Source: Candidatus Rhodobacter oscarellae (GTDB taxonomy: Bacteria; Pseudomonadota; Alphaproteobacteria; Rhodobacterales; Rhodobacteraceae). Taken from it: DNA of 64,000 nt. Made by a program: the position numbers and the translations under genes. The notes under the pieces are model-generated. The model saw nothing but the letters and a program-made list of their open reading frames with translations. It had not been told where the DNA came from and ran no database searches. This document shows, piece after piece, positions 9,346 to 17,669 of this stretch. Where the stretch lies: positions 239,830-303,829 of the forward strand of contig NZ_LFTY01000001.1 in the NCBI RefSeq assembly GCF_001078595.1, read 5' to 3'. The first letter of the stretch is position 1, and the number at the start of each line of letters is the position of its first letter.

Positions 9346-9415
9346 AGGTTATTGCTCCTGTTCGCCTTACCTGTCCGGGTCTAGAGTTAACGCAAGAGCT
9401 TAACCATTGGAACAG

Positions 9416-9754
9416 ATGATGAGCGACCTGCAGCAATTACTATTGGGCACAAGTTTGCTTACTTTCTGTGCGATCACCCACGTGATGGACGTTGCCCGGA
9501 GCCTTCCCCACGTCGGCAAGCTCGCGGCTCGGTTGCCAGAATAGCACTGGCCGCGTGTTCGGGCCGTGGCCCTCCTTGCGCTCGCTGTAGTTGATTTGGT
9601 GGCCGCGCATACCTCTCAGGTATGGGCCTGGGGCGTGAGCCTTTTGATCGCCACCGAGCTGCGTTGGCGTGCCCGCACAGAAACTGACATCGGCGTTTTG
9701 CGGACCGGTCGAGACATAGAGACCATTTTGTTCACTGGAACATGGGACGAATAA
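9416..9754 (+). pseudogene. Decayed small membrane protein, possibly a two-helix ion channel
   Basis: One reading frame runs from ATG 9416 to a stop after 9754 with a single in-frame TAG at 9542-9544. Before the stop it reads MSDLQQLLLGTSLLTFCAITH, a membrane helix. After it, ALLALAVVDLVAAHTSQVWAW and further hydrophobic residues form a second helix. The pair resembles the small Ion_trans_2-type channel proteins common in alphaproteobacteria. The pore signature (GYGD) that should follow is missing, so the 3' part also seems lost. Family assignment is tentative; the shared frame across the stop is seen directly. Confidence 0.5.
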
Positions 9755-9773
9755 CTGCGCCCCAGAAGTGATG

Positions 9774-9798
9774 GGGGCCGCCTGATCCAGGCGGCCCC
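9774..9798 (-). terminator. Strong hairpin between convergent genes
   Basis: GGGGCCGCCTG and CAGGCGGCCCC pair perfectly over 11 bp around a 3-nt loop. The hairpin lies 30 bp past the stop of the ABC substrate-binding protein gene. There is no clear U-tract on the minus strand, so it may act as a processing or stability stem rather than a classical intrinsic terminator. Confidence 0.6.
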
Positions 9799-9827
9799 AA
9801 CATACCAGTCATAGTGACCAGGAGTGT

Positions 9828-11090
9828 CTATTTCAGTGACGCGACAAACGCATCTACATCGGCCAGTGACATATACTCGACCTCTTCGGTCCCGCTGTCG
9901 GAGAATGACCACACCACGGCGGGCGCGGACACATCTCCGTTGCCATCAAAGCGCACGTTGCCTGTGGCTCCCTGGAACATCACGGTGCCGCCTCCGGCAA
10001 GCACGCCCTTCGCCGCTTTGAAGCCTGCGGTGTCGGCCGTGACCGGAGTGCCGCTTGGGTCAGTGACCTTGGCCACCGCAGCGGCGATATCCGGGCCAGA
10101 GGCGTCTTTGCCGGCGGCTTCCATGGCGAGAAGCGCGATCATCGCCGCGTCATAGCTATTGGCAAGGCCGGGGCCGTTTGGCTCGGAGTCGAACCGCTGC
10201 ATGTAAGCGGCGCGGAACGCATCAGCGCTTTCCGAACGGGGCGAAGCTGTGTCCGTGCCAAGGGCCGACCCAAGATACTGCATCCCGACATTGTCGCGAA
10301 ACTCGTCCGACTTCAGTGCGTTGGCCAAGATCATGTTCTGCGTGCCACCGAGCGAGAGCCACTCGCGCACGGCGGCGGTGCCTTCGGCCGGGTAGAGCGC
10401 CAGATAAAGCGCTTCGGGCTGGCCTGACAGCGCTTCGGTCACCTCAGCGCGATAGCTGGGCTGACCGTCATTGATCGCGACAGAAGACGTCACCTCGACC
10501 CCGACAGCCGCGAAATCAGCCGCGATCTGGCGGGCCATGTCCTGCCCCCAGTCGTCGTTCTTGTACATCACCGCGACGGTCTTGTAGCCCTTGTCGGCGG
10601 CCACTTTGGCGCCGACAGCCGACTGAACGCCCGTCGTGGCAAAGGTGCGGAACCAAAGCCCGTTGGTCTTGCCCTCCTCGGCCAAACCGGTGAAGGCGGT
10701 GGACGACGAACAGCACGACATCTGCAGCACGTCGCCAGGGACGGTCACAGATGTCAGGATGGGCATTGAGACGCCCGAAGACACGGCCCCGAGCAGAACC
10801 TTGACTCCTTCAAGATCAACCAGCGCCTTGGCGGCATCGACGCCGACCTTTGGGTCAACTTGCGTGTCGCGCAGCACCATTTCGATCTGACAGCCCGCGG
10901 CGCCACCGGCCGCATTGACCTGATCCACCGCAAATTGTGCCGTCTCGGCAATCGGGCGGCCCCAGTCAACGGACGTTGGCAGCACGGCACCGATCTTGGT
11001 GGTGCAGTCCTGCGCATGCGCGGCGCCCGACGCAAATGCCAGCCCCAGCGCCAGCCCGAAGGCTGCGCTTAAGTTTCTGATTTTCAACAT
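9828..11090 (-). CDS. Branched-chain amino acid/amide-type ABC transporter, substrate-binding protein
   Basis: This 420-residue protein has a signal peptide cleaved after AHA (residue 27). The type I periplasmic binding fold opens with TTKIGAVLPTSVDWGRPIAETAQFA and contains the two-lobe pattern of LivK-like proteins. It is the last gene of a run in which LivG, LivF, LivH and LivM are encoded just upstream, so it supplies the ligand to that transporter. A run SCCSSS near residue 125 lies in the ligand region. LivK-type proteins bind amino acids, amides, urea or aromatic acids, and the ligand cannot be read from sequence. A perfect hairpin follows the stop codon. Confidence 0.9.
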   Translation of the reverse strand: MLKIRNLSAAFGLALGLAFASGAAHAQDCTTKIGAVLPTSVDWGRPIAETAQFAVDQVNAAGGAAGCQIEMVLRDTQVDPKVGVDAAKALVDLEGVKVLLGAVSSGVSMPILTSVTVPGDVLQMSCCSSSTAFTGLAEEGKTNGLWFRTFATTGVQSAVGAKVAADKGYKTVAVMYKNDDWGQDMARQIAADFAAVGVEVTSSVAINDGQPSYRAEVTEALSGQPEALYLALYPAEGTAAVREWLSLGGTQNMILANALKSDEFRDNVGMQYLGSALGTDTASPRSESADAFRAAYMQRFDSEPNGPGLANSYDAAMIALLAMEAAGKDASGPDIAAAVAKVTDPSGTPVTADTAGFKAAKGVLAGGGTVMFQGATGNVRFDGNGDVSAPAVVWSFSDSGTEEVEYMSLADVDAFVASLK

Positions 11091-11096
11091 ATTACC

Positions 11097-12062
11097 TTAC
11101 TCCCTATTCTTTTTTGGTGCGTTTCCCTTTTGCGATACAACAAGCCGTTCCGGTAGCAACCCTTGGGGTCGCCACATCAGCATACCGACAATCACAGACC
11201 CGATTAGTATGAATTGAACTGAGCCCGTGTAAAGCTGTGCTTCGACCGGGGCAAAACGCGACAGCGCCCAGCCCGAAGCCGTCCACGCGCCCCAGATCAG
11301 AAAGGCCCCAAAAACCGCGCCCTTGTTGTTGCCCGCGCCGCCCACGATCAGCATCGCCCAGATCTGGAAGGTCAGCGTGGGCAGCACGTCTTGTGGGCTG
11401 ACAAAGGCATAGAAGGTGCCGTAAAGCCCGCCGGCAAGGCCCAGGATGACCGCGCCGGTGACAAACGACGTCAGGCGCACTTTGGCCGGGCTCTTTCCAA
11501 GCGACCGCGCGGCCTCCTCATCCTCGCGGATCGCGCGCAACAGGCGACCGAAGGGCGAGGCGACTAGGCGCTCAAGGAACAGGTAGGTCGCGACCAGGAT
11601 CAACAGGACCACGGCGAAGAACAGCAGGTTGTAGAGGAACCCGTCGCCCAAGGTCGCGCGCAGGGGCCTCTCAAACCCGCGGACGCCCTTTGCGCCGCCT
11701 GCCAGCCACTCTGCGTTGCGCATCAGGTTCTCAAACGCGACGGCCACTCCAAAGGTCGCAATCGCCAGATAGTCGTGCCGCAAGCGCAGCGTCAGCAGCC
11801 CGACGATCCACGCCATCAGCCCGGCGGCCAGCATCCCCCCCAGCAATGCGAGCGGATAAAAGAGCTCAAAGCCGCCCAGATGCCCCGCTTGCGGTGTGCC
11901 GCCCAAGATCAACGTGCCGTATGCGCCCGCGCCGAAAAACGCGACGACACCGCCGTTGAATAGCCCGGTATTGCCCCATTGCAGATTCAGCCCCAGAACG
12001 GCGATCGCCAGGATCGACGCGGTGGTTGCGAAGAAGACGAGGTAAGAGATTACTCCGATCAT
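11097..12062 (-). CDS. ABC transporter permease, LivM type
   Basis: The 321-residue integral membrane protein has about nine hydrophobic segments. It carries the LivM family sequence ARSLGKSPAKVRLTSFVTGAVILGLAGGLYG, the cytoplasmic coupling region and next helix, and NWGNTGLFNGG-type motifs near the N-terminus (NLQWGNTGLFNGGV). With LivH it forms the translocation path. Its ATG overlaps the TGA of livH (12059-12062), which indicates translational coupling. The C-terminus ends in a short basic tail. Confidence 0.9.
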   Translation of the reverse strand: MIGVISYLVFFATTASILAIAVLGLNLQWGNTGLFNGGVVAFFGAGAYGTLILGGTPQAGHLGGFELFYPLALLGGMLAAGLMAWIVGLLTLRLRHDYLAIATFGVAVAFENLMRNAEWLAGGAKGVRGFERPLRATLGDGFLYNLLFFAVVLLILVATYLFLERLVASPFGRLLRAIREDEEAARSLGKSPAKVRLTSFVTGAVILGLAGGLYGTFYAFVSPQDVLPTLTFQIWAMLIVGGAGNNKGAVFGAFLIWGAWTASGWALSRFAPVEAQLYTGSVQFILIGSVIVGMLMWRPQGLLPERLVVSQKGNAPKKNRE

Positions 12063-12973
12063 GCGCGCGCCTCACCAAACAGCCCATGCGGGCGGATCAT
12101 CAAAACAACGATGATCAGCAGGAACGGCACCGACGGCGTATAACCGGAAGGCAGCACGACAAGAGCCATGTTCCCGGCAATGCCAACGATGAAGCCTCCC
12201 AGCACAGCGCCGTAGACGCTGCCGATGCCGCCAACGATTGTGGCCGCGAAAATCGGCAGCACCAGGTCGCGCCCCATCACCGGGATCAACTGATGGCTGA
12301 GGCCGTAGAACACCCCCGCCACAGCGGCCAGACCGCCGCCGATCAGCCAAACCCATGCAATGGTGCGCTGCAGGTTCACGCCGTTGACCTGCGCCAGCGA
12401 TGGGTTCTCGGCGACCGCGCGCAGAGCGAACCCAAAAGTCGTGCGCGACAGGATAAGATGCAGGACCCACATCAGGATCAACGCGGCCACCAGCACGAAC
12501 ACCTGGTCGGGCTTCACCAGGATCAGAGGATCGCGGCTGAGCACCACGGCAAAGGCAATGTCTCGGGAATAGAGCTCGGGGCTTAGGCCGAAGATCAGCC
12601 CGATGACGTTGCGGATCACCAGCGCCATGCCGAAACTGGCAAAGACCATCGACAGCTCTTGCCCCTTTTCGCGCACGCGTTTGAACACCAGCCGGTCGAT
12701 GACCAAGGCCGACAACCCGGTCAGCACCATCGAAACCAGGACCGCAACGATCAGCGCGAAAGTCAGCGAAAGGGGCGCGAGCTTTACCGCAAGGACGGGC
12801 ACAAGGTTCGAGACAAGCGCGTCGAACACCAGCGCCACATAGGCGCCCAGCGACAAGAGCTCGGCATGGCTGAAATTGGCAAAGCGCAGGATGTGCATCA
12901 CAAGCGTCAGCCCAATCGCCCCCAGCGAGATGTAAGAGCCTGTTAGGACGCCGTCGATCAGATTCTGGATCAT
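12059..12973 (-). CDS. ABC transporter permease, LivH type
   Basis: The 304-residue protein opens with NLIDGVLTGSYISLGAIGLTLV, the hallmark first helix of LivH proteins. It continues with the LRFANFSHAELLSLGAYVAL segment and ends with PSVPFLLIIVVLMIRPHGLFG, again family-typical. It is the second membrane subunit of the transporter. It overlaps livF upstream (12970-12973) and livM downstream by the ATGA arrangement, so all subunits are likely made in equal amounts. Confidence 0.9.
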   Translation of the reverse strand: MIQNLIDGVLTGSYISLGAIGLTLVMHILRFANFSHAELLSLGAYVALVFDALVSNLVPVLAVKLAPLSLTFALIVAVLVSMVLTGLSALVIDRLVFKRVREKGQELSMVFASFGMALVIRNVIGLIFGLSPELYSRDIAFAVVLSRDPLILVKPDQVFVLVAALILMWVLHLILSRTTFGFALRAVAENPSLAQVNGVNLQRTIAWVWLIGGGLAAVAGVFYGLSHQLIPVMGRDLVLPIFAATIVGGIGSVYGAVLGGFIVGIAGNMALVVLPSGYTPSVPFLLIIVVLMIRPHGLFGEARA

Positions 12974-13698
12974 TTGGCACCGACCCGTTTGCCACCCAGG
13001 TAAATCTCGCCCACGACGCGGTCATTCAACAGGTCCCGCGCCGATCCATCCACCTGATTGCGCCCTTCGGCCAGGATGAAGCAGTGATCGGCCAGTCGCA
13101 GCGCCTGTTTGACGTTTTGCTCGACCAGCAAGATGGACACGCCCTGCCTGGCCAGGGCGCGGGTGTGCTCCAACACCTCTTGCGCGGCCTTCGGGGACAA
13201 CCCCGCAGAGGGTTCATCCATCAGGATCAGGCGCGGCTCCGACGCAAGCGCCATAGCGATGGCAAGAAACTGGCGCTGCCCGCCGGAAAGCGTTCCCGCC
13301 TTGTCGCGTTGCTTGTCCGCCAGTGCCGGGAACTGATCCAGCAGGCGGGTCAGAGTGTCTTTCGCGCTGGCGCTGCGGCGCAGGGCGAGATCAAGGTTCT
13401 GCCGGATCGTCAGGCTGCGAAAGATGTTGTCGGTTTGCGGAACATAGGCGATGCCGCGCGCGGTCAGCTGCTCTGTGGGGATGCTGGTGATGTCGTTGCC
13501 GTTGAAGGTGATGCTGCCCTCGCTGACCGGGATCAGGCCGGATATCGCCTTGATGAGTGTCGATTTGCCCGCGCCGTTCGGGCCAATGATCAGGGTGATT
13601 TGGCCCAACCGCGCCGTCAGGGAGACGCCGCGCAAGATCGGTAAGTCAGGCACATATCCCGCGGTCACATCATTGGCTTGCAGAACAATTTCACTCAT
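12970..13698 (-). CDS. ABC transporter ATP-binding protein, LivF type
   Basis: From the ATG at 13698 the protein has 242 residues (MSEIVLQANDVTAGY). That start is chosen because it overlaps the livG stop in the sequence ATGAGTGA, as elsewhere in this operon. The longer frame would run 57 bp into livG. The ATPase motifs are clear: Walker A GPNGAGKST, signature LSGGQRQFLAIA, Walker B LILMDEPSAGLSP, and a switch His. It powers uptake together with LivG. Confidence 0.9.
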   Translation of the reverse strand: MSEIVLQANDVTAGYVPDLPILRGVSLTARLGQITLIIGPNGAGKSTLIKAISGLIPVSEGSITFNGNDITSIPTEQLTARGIAYVPQTDNIFRSLTIRQNLDLALRRSASAKDTLTRLLDQFPALADKQRDKAGTLSGGQRQFLAIAMALASEPRLILMDEPSAGLSPKAAQEVLEHTRALARQGVSILLVEQNVKQALRLADHCFILAEGRNQVDGSARDLLNDRVVGEIYLGGKRVGAK

Positions 13699-14470
13699 CC
13701 GCCGTCGCCCCAAGATATGCGTCCAAGAGCATCGGGTTGGCCAAGGCCTCGTCACTTGTGCCCTCGAAGATCACCCGGCCCTCGGCCAGAGCAATCACCG
13801 GATCACAGTGGCGCATGACGAAATCCATGTCGTGCTCGATGATGACAAACGTCGTTCCCTGGCGGTTCAGCTCTTGGATCTTGCCGATCAGCGTTTCGGT
13901 CAGAACCGGGTTCACGCCGGCGGCAGGCTCATCCAGCAGGATGAGCTTGGGATCGCCCATCAAAACGCGTGCCAGCTCCAACAGTTTCATCTGCCCGCCA
14001 GAGATTTGGCCCGCGGGATGGTCTGCCAAAGCGCTGAGCGTGACGAAATCAAGCACCTCAAGCGCTTTGCTGCGGATGCGCCGTTCCTCGTCATGCATGC
14101 GCGCGCTACGCAAGAACGGCCCGGCCACGGTCTCACCGGTCTGGCCCGGCGGCGCCAGCATGACGTTTTCCAGAACGCTCATCCGCGCGAATGGGCGCGG
14201 GATTTGAAACGTGCGCCCCAGCCCAAGTGCAAAGAGTTGGTTCGGCGGCAGGCCTGTCGCATCTTGACCATCCAGATGGACAGAGCCCGCATCGGGCTTC
14301 AAGGCGCCGGTCATCAAGTTGAACAGCGTTGACTTGCCGGCGCCGTTCGGGCCGATCAGCCCGGTCATCGAGCCGCGCCGCACCCGCAGCGACACCGCGT
14401 CCACGGCCTTCATGTGACCAAAGCTGCGACTTAGGCCGTCCACGTGCAGGATGTCGTCACCCACTCCCAA
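13691..14470 (-). CDS. ABC transporter ATP-binding protein, LivG type
   Basis: This 259-residue ATPase has Walker A GPNGAGKSTLFNLMTG, the LivG-type insert (FALGLGRTFQIPRPFARMSVLENVMLA), signature ISGGQMKLLELARVLMG and Walker B LILLDEPAAGVNP. It pairs with LivF. The listed start at 14470 overlaps the end of the aldo/keto reductase gene (stop at 14457) by 14 bp. This places the transporter in the same transcript as two upstream metabolic genes, a strong hint that the transported compound is their substrate. Confidence 0.9.
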   Translation of the reverse strand: MGVGDDILHVDGLSRSFGHMKAVDAVSLRVRRGSMTGLIGPNGAGKSTLFNLMTGALKPDAGSVHLDGQDATGLPPNQLFALGLGRTFQIPRPFARMSVLENVMLAPPGQTGETVAGPFLRSARMHDEERRIRSKALEVLDFVTLSALADHPAGQISGGQMKLLELARVLMGDPKLILLDEPAAGVNPVLTETLIGKIQELNRQGTTFVIIEHDMDFVMRHCDPVIALAEGRVIFEGTSDEALANPMLLDAYLGATADE

Positions 14471-15533
14471 GCACCTTGTCGTCGGGCTTGGTGTTCAGGT
14501 TGTATTTCATAATGCGTCCGTGTCGCCCGTTGCGATCCCGCTCTAGCGCAAAGACCGGGCCCTGCGGTCCTGGTGCCGCGTCCAGAATGGCCTGAATGGC
14601 GCTGCGGTCGAGTTCATCCAGCGCAACGTCGAACACCTCAAGCGTCTTTGGCAAATGGCTGGCATAGCGCGCGCCCACGATTGCGGCGGCCACCTGCGGT
14701 CGATCCAACACCCAACGTGTGGCGATGGTCGAAAGAGAGACACCGTGCTTGTCGCCGATGGCTTTCAGGCTGGTCAATAGGTTCTGGAAGACCTCCCAAG
14801 AGCCGAATTCGTCGATGATCAGCCGGTACTTGATTAGGCTTCGGTTCTCGAATGTGAAACCGGGGTCCGGCAGTCCCAACCACTTCTCGGTCAGGAACCC
14901 GCCAGCCAAGGTGCCGTAGCAGAGCAGCTGCAGGTCATTTGCCCGGGCCCAGTTGGTCAGCCCATTCTCGGACCGCCGGTCCAACAGCGAATATTGCACC
15001 TGCGTCGAGACCACATCAAAGCCAGCGTCCAGAAACGGCTGCGTTTCCGCCAGATCCCAATTGGTCACACCCAGATGCGCAACCTTGCCCTTCTCCTGGC
15101 AGCGCTTGAGCACCTCCAGCCCGACCTGTGGTTGGCCGAGCGACAGGTCCCACCAGAAAAACTGAACAAGGTGCAGCTGTTCAATCTGTAGCCGCTTGAG
15201 CGAGCGATCAATGATCGCTTCCACATCATCCGCGCGAATGTTCTCTAAAAGGCCCAAGTCGGGGACAAGTTTCGTGTGCACGCGCACCTGATTGGCCACA
15301 CTGGCCCCGCGCCGGGTGCGGATGTCGCCGATGAAGTCACCGATCATCTCTTCCACGCCGACATAGATGTCGGCACAGTCGAAGGTGGTTATCCCCGCGT
15401 CCAGAAAGGCCTCCATATCGCGCACGGCCTCGGCGCGATCCACCGGCCCGTGATCGCCTGCCAGTTGCCACCCGCCCTTGATCACTCGGGAGATGGCATA
15501 GTTCGGCCGCAGTTCCGTGGTTTCAACGCTCAT
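14457..15533 (-). CDS. Aldo/keto reductase-like protein with altered tetrad
   Basis: The 358-residue TIM-barrel protein is related to the AKR superfamily of NADPH-linked carbonyl reductases. Three tetrad residues are present: Asp52 and Tyr57 in FDCADIY, and Lys88 in HTKLV. Where the catalytic His should be, the sequence reads QFFWWD with Phe126. The divergent AKR at 16020 has QFHWWS with His122 at the same place. Loss of this His usually weakens normal carbonyl reduction, so this member may do a different reaction or act as a partner. It overlaps the upstream TIGR04076-like gene by 4 bp and livG downstream by 14 bp. Confidence 0.82.
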   Translation of the reverse strand: MSVETTELRPNYAISRVIKGGWQLAGDHGPVDRAEAVRDMEAFLDAGITTFDCADIYVGVEEMIGDFIGDIRTRRGASVANQVRVHTKLVPDLGLLENIRADDVEAIIDRSLKRLQIEQLHLVQFFWWDLSLGQPQVGLEVLKRCQEKGKVAHLGVTNWDLAETQPFLDAGFDVVSTQVQYSLLDRRSENGLTNWARANDLQLLCYGTLAGGFLTEKWLGLPDPGFTFENRSLIKYRLIIDEFGSWEVFQNLLTSLKAIGDKHGVSLSTIATRWVLDRPQVAAAIVGARYASHLPKTLEVFDVALDELDRSAIQAILDAAPGPQGPVFALERDRNGRHGRIMKYNLNTKPDDKVLGSG

Positions 15534-15904
15534 GTCTCATCCGATCGCCAATAGGCCTTGCCGCGCGCGTCAGGCAGGCCCGTTGTGCCCGCATGGGTAA
15601 AGCGCCGTTTGCCCAGCCGTGTGATCCTGAACCGTCCGCCGCAATGGGGGTCGGGGCAGGCGATTTCCGCATCCGTGCTAACCCAATCATTGGGATCGGT
15701 CATCCGTTGTTTTACGGGCAGCAACGGCAACAGGGCGGCCAGGGCGTACATGGAAATCTGCGTGCCCGGCTCGAACACCAAATTCTCACCCTCAACCCGA
15801 AAGCTCTCGCCTTCGATGTGGCGACAGACCGGCGTGCGGCCGTCCAGGACGGTCTCGACTTTCAAGTCGTACAGCCAGAATTCCCCGGTTGTGTCCTGAT
15901 CCAT
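15530..15904 (-). CDS. Small TIGR04076-like protein of unknown function
   Basis: From the ATG at 15904 the protein has 124 residues. This start is preferred because GGAAGG lies just before it and the sequence MDQDTTGEFWLYDLKVETV begins the conserved part; the frame extends further upstream without family-like sequence. A cysteine pair in CPDPHCGGRFRITR near residue 95 could bind metal. The hydrophobic stretch YALAALLPLLPVKQRMTDPNDW is recognisable from TIGR04076-family proteins, whose role is unknown. It is the first gene of the run leading into AKR and the Liv transporter, so a part in the same pathway is inferred. Confidence 0.65.
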   Translation of the reverse strand: MDQDTTGEFWLYDLKVETVLDGRTPVCRHIEGESFRVEGENLVFEPGTQISMYALAALLPLLPVKQRMTDPNDWVSTDAEIACPDPHCGGRFRITRLGKRRFTHAGTTGLPDARGKAYWRSDET

Positions 15905-16019
15905 CCGCACCCTTCCGCTGGACTGTGCCCAGCTGCTCGTCTTAACTGAACAAGCTATAGAATGTGGCGCGGCCCTCAAGCCCAATTCGCCAAACAACCT
16001 TTGGATGTCAGGACACTGC
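15905..16019. promoter_or_regulatory. Divergent promoter region of the AKR/Liv locus
   Basis: This 115-bp gap is the only non-coding space between the leftward TIGR04076-AKR-Liv run and the rightward AKR-RidA gene, so both promoters must lie here or inside the gene starts. It is less GC-rich than its neighbours. I could not assign a specific operator. Confidence 0.5.
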
Positions 16020-17486
16020 ATGACAGAAAACCGCCCGGACCGCATACGCCTTTCTGACCGGCTTGAGATGTCTCGCGTGCTAACGGGGCTGTGGCAGGTG
16101 GCCGATATCGAGAGGGACGGCGGCGTGATTGACCCCGAGACCGGCGCGGATTGGCTGCACGCCTATGCGCAGCGCGGCTTCGATACGTTTGACATGGCCG
16201 ATCATTACGGCAGTGCAGAGATCATTGCCGGGCGGCTCTTGGCGCGGCAAAACGCGTCCCAGCCGCTGGCCTTTACCAAATGGTGCCCAGCACCCGGCCC
16301 GATGACCGCCGAGGTGGTCCGCGCTGGCGTGATGGACCGGTTGACGCGCCTTGGCGTGGACCGTGTCGATCTGCTGCAATTCCATTGGTGGAGCTTTAAA
16401 CACCCCGCGTGGCTGGATGCGCTGCACCGCCTTGCAGAGCTGCGCGAGGAAGGCATGATCTCTGAGATTGGCGTGACCAACTTTGATGCCGCCCACCTGC
16501 GCGTCGCCTTGTCGGACGGTATTCCCGTTTTGACCAATCAGGTTTCATTCTCGCTGATCGATAGGCGCGCGGCGCAGCAGCTGTCTGATCTATGCGCCGC
16601 GACGGGCACTAAGCTGCTAGCCTATGGGACCTTGTGCGGTGGGTTCCTGTCCGAGCGTTGGCTGGGACAGCCCGAGCCCGCCGACATCCCCGATTGGTCA
16701 AAGATGAAGTACCACCGCTTTATCAAAGTGACCGGTGGCTGGGACGCGTTTCAAGGCATCTTGACTGCGGCGCAATCAATTGCGCAAAAACACGGCGTTT
16801 CCCTCTCAAACGTCGCCACAAGATGGGTGCTTGAGCACCCTGCGGTCGCCGGGGCCATCGTCGGCGCACGACTTGGCGAGCGGGTGCATGCGGACGACAA
16901 CCTCGGGCTCTTTCGCTTCGCGCTCGACGAAGAAGATCATGCCAAGCTGAGTGAGGCGTTCTCCGCCACGGCCCCCGTCCCCGGTGATTGCGGCGACGAG
17001 TACCGCCAGCCGCCATTTCTGACCGCAAGCGGCGACTTGAGTCATCACCTAGAGGAAATGCCCCTGCCACACAGAGCGACCGAGACGCCCCACCGTGCCG
17101 GCGGAAGCCAAGTCCTGAGCGGCTCGAAATGGGAAGACATCGCGGGCTATGCCCGCGCTCAGAAGGTCGGCAATCGCATCTTCGTCTCGGGCACAACCGC
17201 GACCGCAGGCGCGGATCGGGTCGTCGCCAAAGAGGACGCGGGGGCGCAGACGACCTATGTCATCGACAAGATCCTGGCGGCGCTGGATGCATTGGGCGCC
17301 ACCGCCCAGGACGTTGTCCGCACGCGCATCTACATTGTGGACGAGGCCGATGTCGAAGCGATCTCCCGCGCCCATGGTCAGTATTTCGGCAGCATTAAGC
17401 CCGCCAACACCCTGATCGTCGTGTCGGGGTTGATTGGTGGCTACCGTGTTGAAATTGAAGCCGAAGCCGTTATCCCGGAGCATTAA
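16020..17486 (+). CDS. Aldo/keto reductase fused to a RidA/YjgF domain
   Basis: The 488-residue protein holds two domains. Residues 1-345 form an AKR barrel with the full tetrad: Asp58 and Tyr63 in FDMADHYG, Lys87 in FTKW, His122 in QFHWW. The NADP-site region reads GVSLSNVATRWVL then AGAIVGARLG. Residues 365-488 are a RidA-type domain (GYARAQKVGNRIFVSGTTA, then VVRTRIYIVDEADVEAI, then NTLIVVSGLIGGYRVEIEAEA). RidA proteins hydrolyse reactive enamine/imine intermediates. The fusion suggests that the AKR product or substrate is an imine or amine-related compound. Two ATGs (16005, 16020) are possible; 16020 starts at the family-like sequence. Confidence 0.88.
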   Translation: MTENRPDRIRLSDRLEMSRVLTGLWQVADIERDGGVIDPETGADWLHAYAQRGFDTFDMADHYGSAEIIAGRLLARQNASQPLAFTKWCPAPGPMTAEVVRAGVMDRLTRLGVDRVDLLQFHWWSFKHPAWLDALHRLAELREEGMISEIGVTNFDAAHLRVALSDGIPVLTNQVSFSLIDRRAAQQLSDLCAATGTKLLAYGTLCGGFLSERWLGQPEPADIPDWSKMKYHRFIKVTGGWDAFQGILTAAQSIAQKHGVSLSNVATRWVLEHPAVAGAIVGARLGERVHADDNLGLFRFALDEEDHAKLSEAFSATAPVPGDCGDEYRQPPFLTASGDLSHHLEEMPLPHRATETPHRAGGSQVLSGSKWEDIAGYARAQKVGNRIFVSGTTATAGADRVVAKEDAGAQTTYVIDKILAALDALGATAQDVVRTRIYIVDEADVEAISRAHGQYFGSIKPANTLIVVSGLIGGYRVEIEAEAVIPEH

Positions 17487-17531
17487 CTCACTCTCAACCG
17501 AACCTAGAGAATCCGCCCCTCTAGGACCGCA

Positions 17532-17669
17532 TCAATCCTCTATGAGAACCCGCATAGCCTCGCCATCGGGGTCGTCATATTGGCGCGTTCGCAGCGACCA
17601 GATGAATGCCGCCAGCCCGGCGCCGCCGAGGATCAGCGAGACGGGGATGAGAATGACCAGCACGTTCAT
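17532..17669 (-). CDS. ccoS: Cytochrome oxidase maturation protein CcoS
   Basis: This 45-residue protein reads MNVLVILIPVSLILGGAG, a single membrane helix, then LAAFIWSLRTRQYDDPDGEAMR. The helix and the QYDDxxGxAxRxL pattern are diagnostic of CcoS. CcoS is needed for insertion of heme and copper into the cbb3 oxidase. Its ATG overlaps the ccoI stop by 4 bp (17666-17669), so it ends the ccoGHIS operon. Confidence 0.93.
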   Translation of the reverse strand: MNVLVILIPVSLILGGAGLAAFIWSLRTRQYDDPDGEAMRVLIED

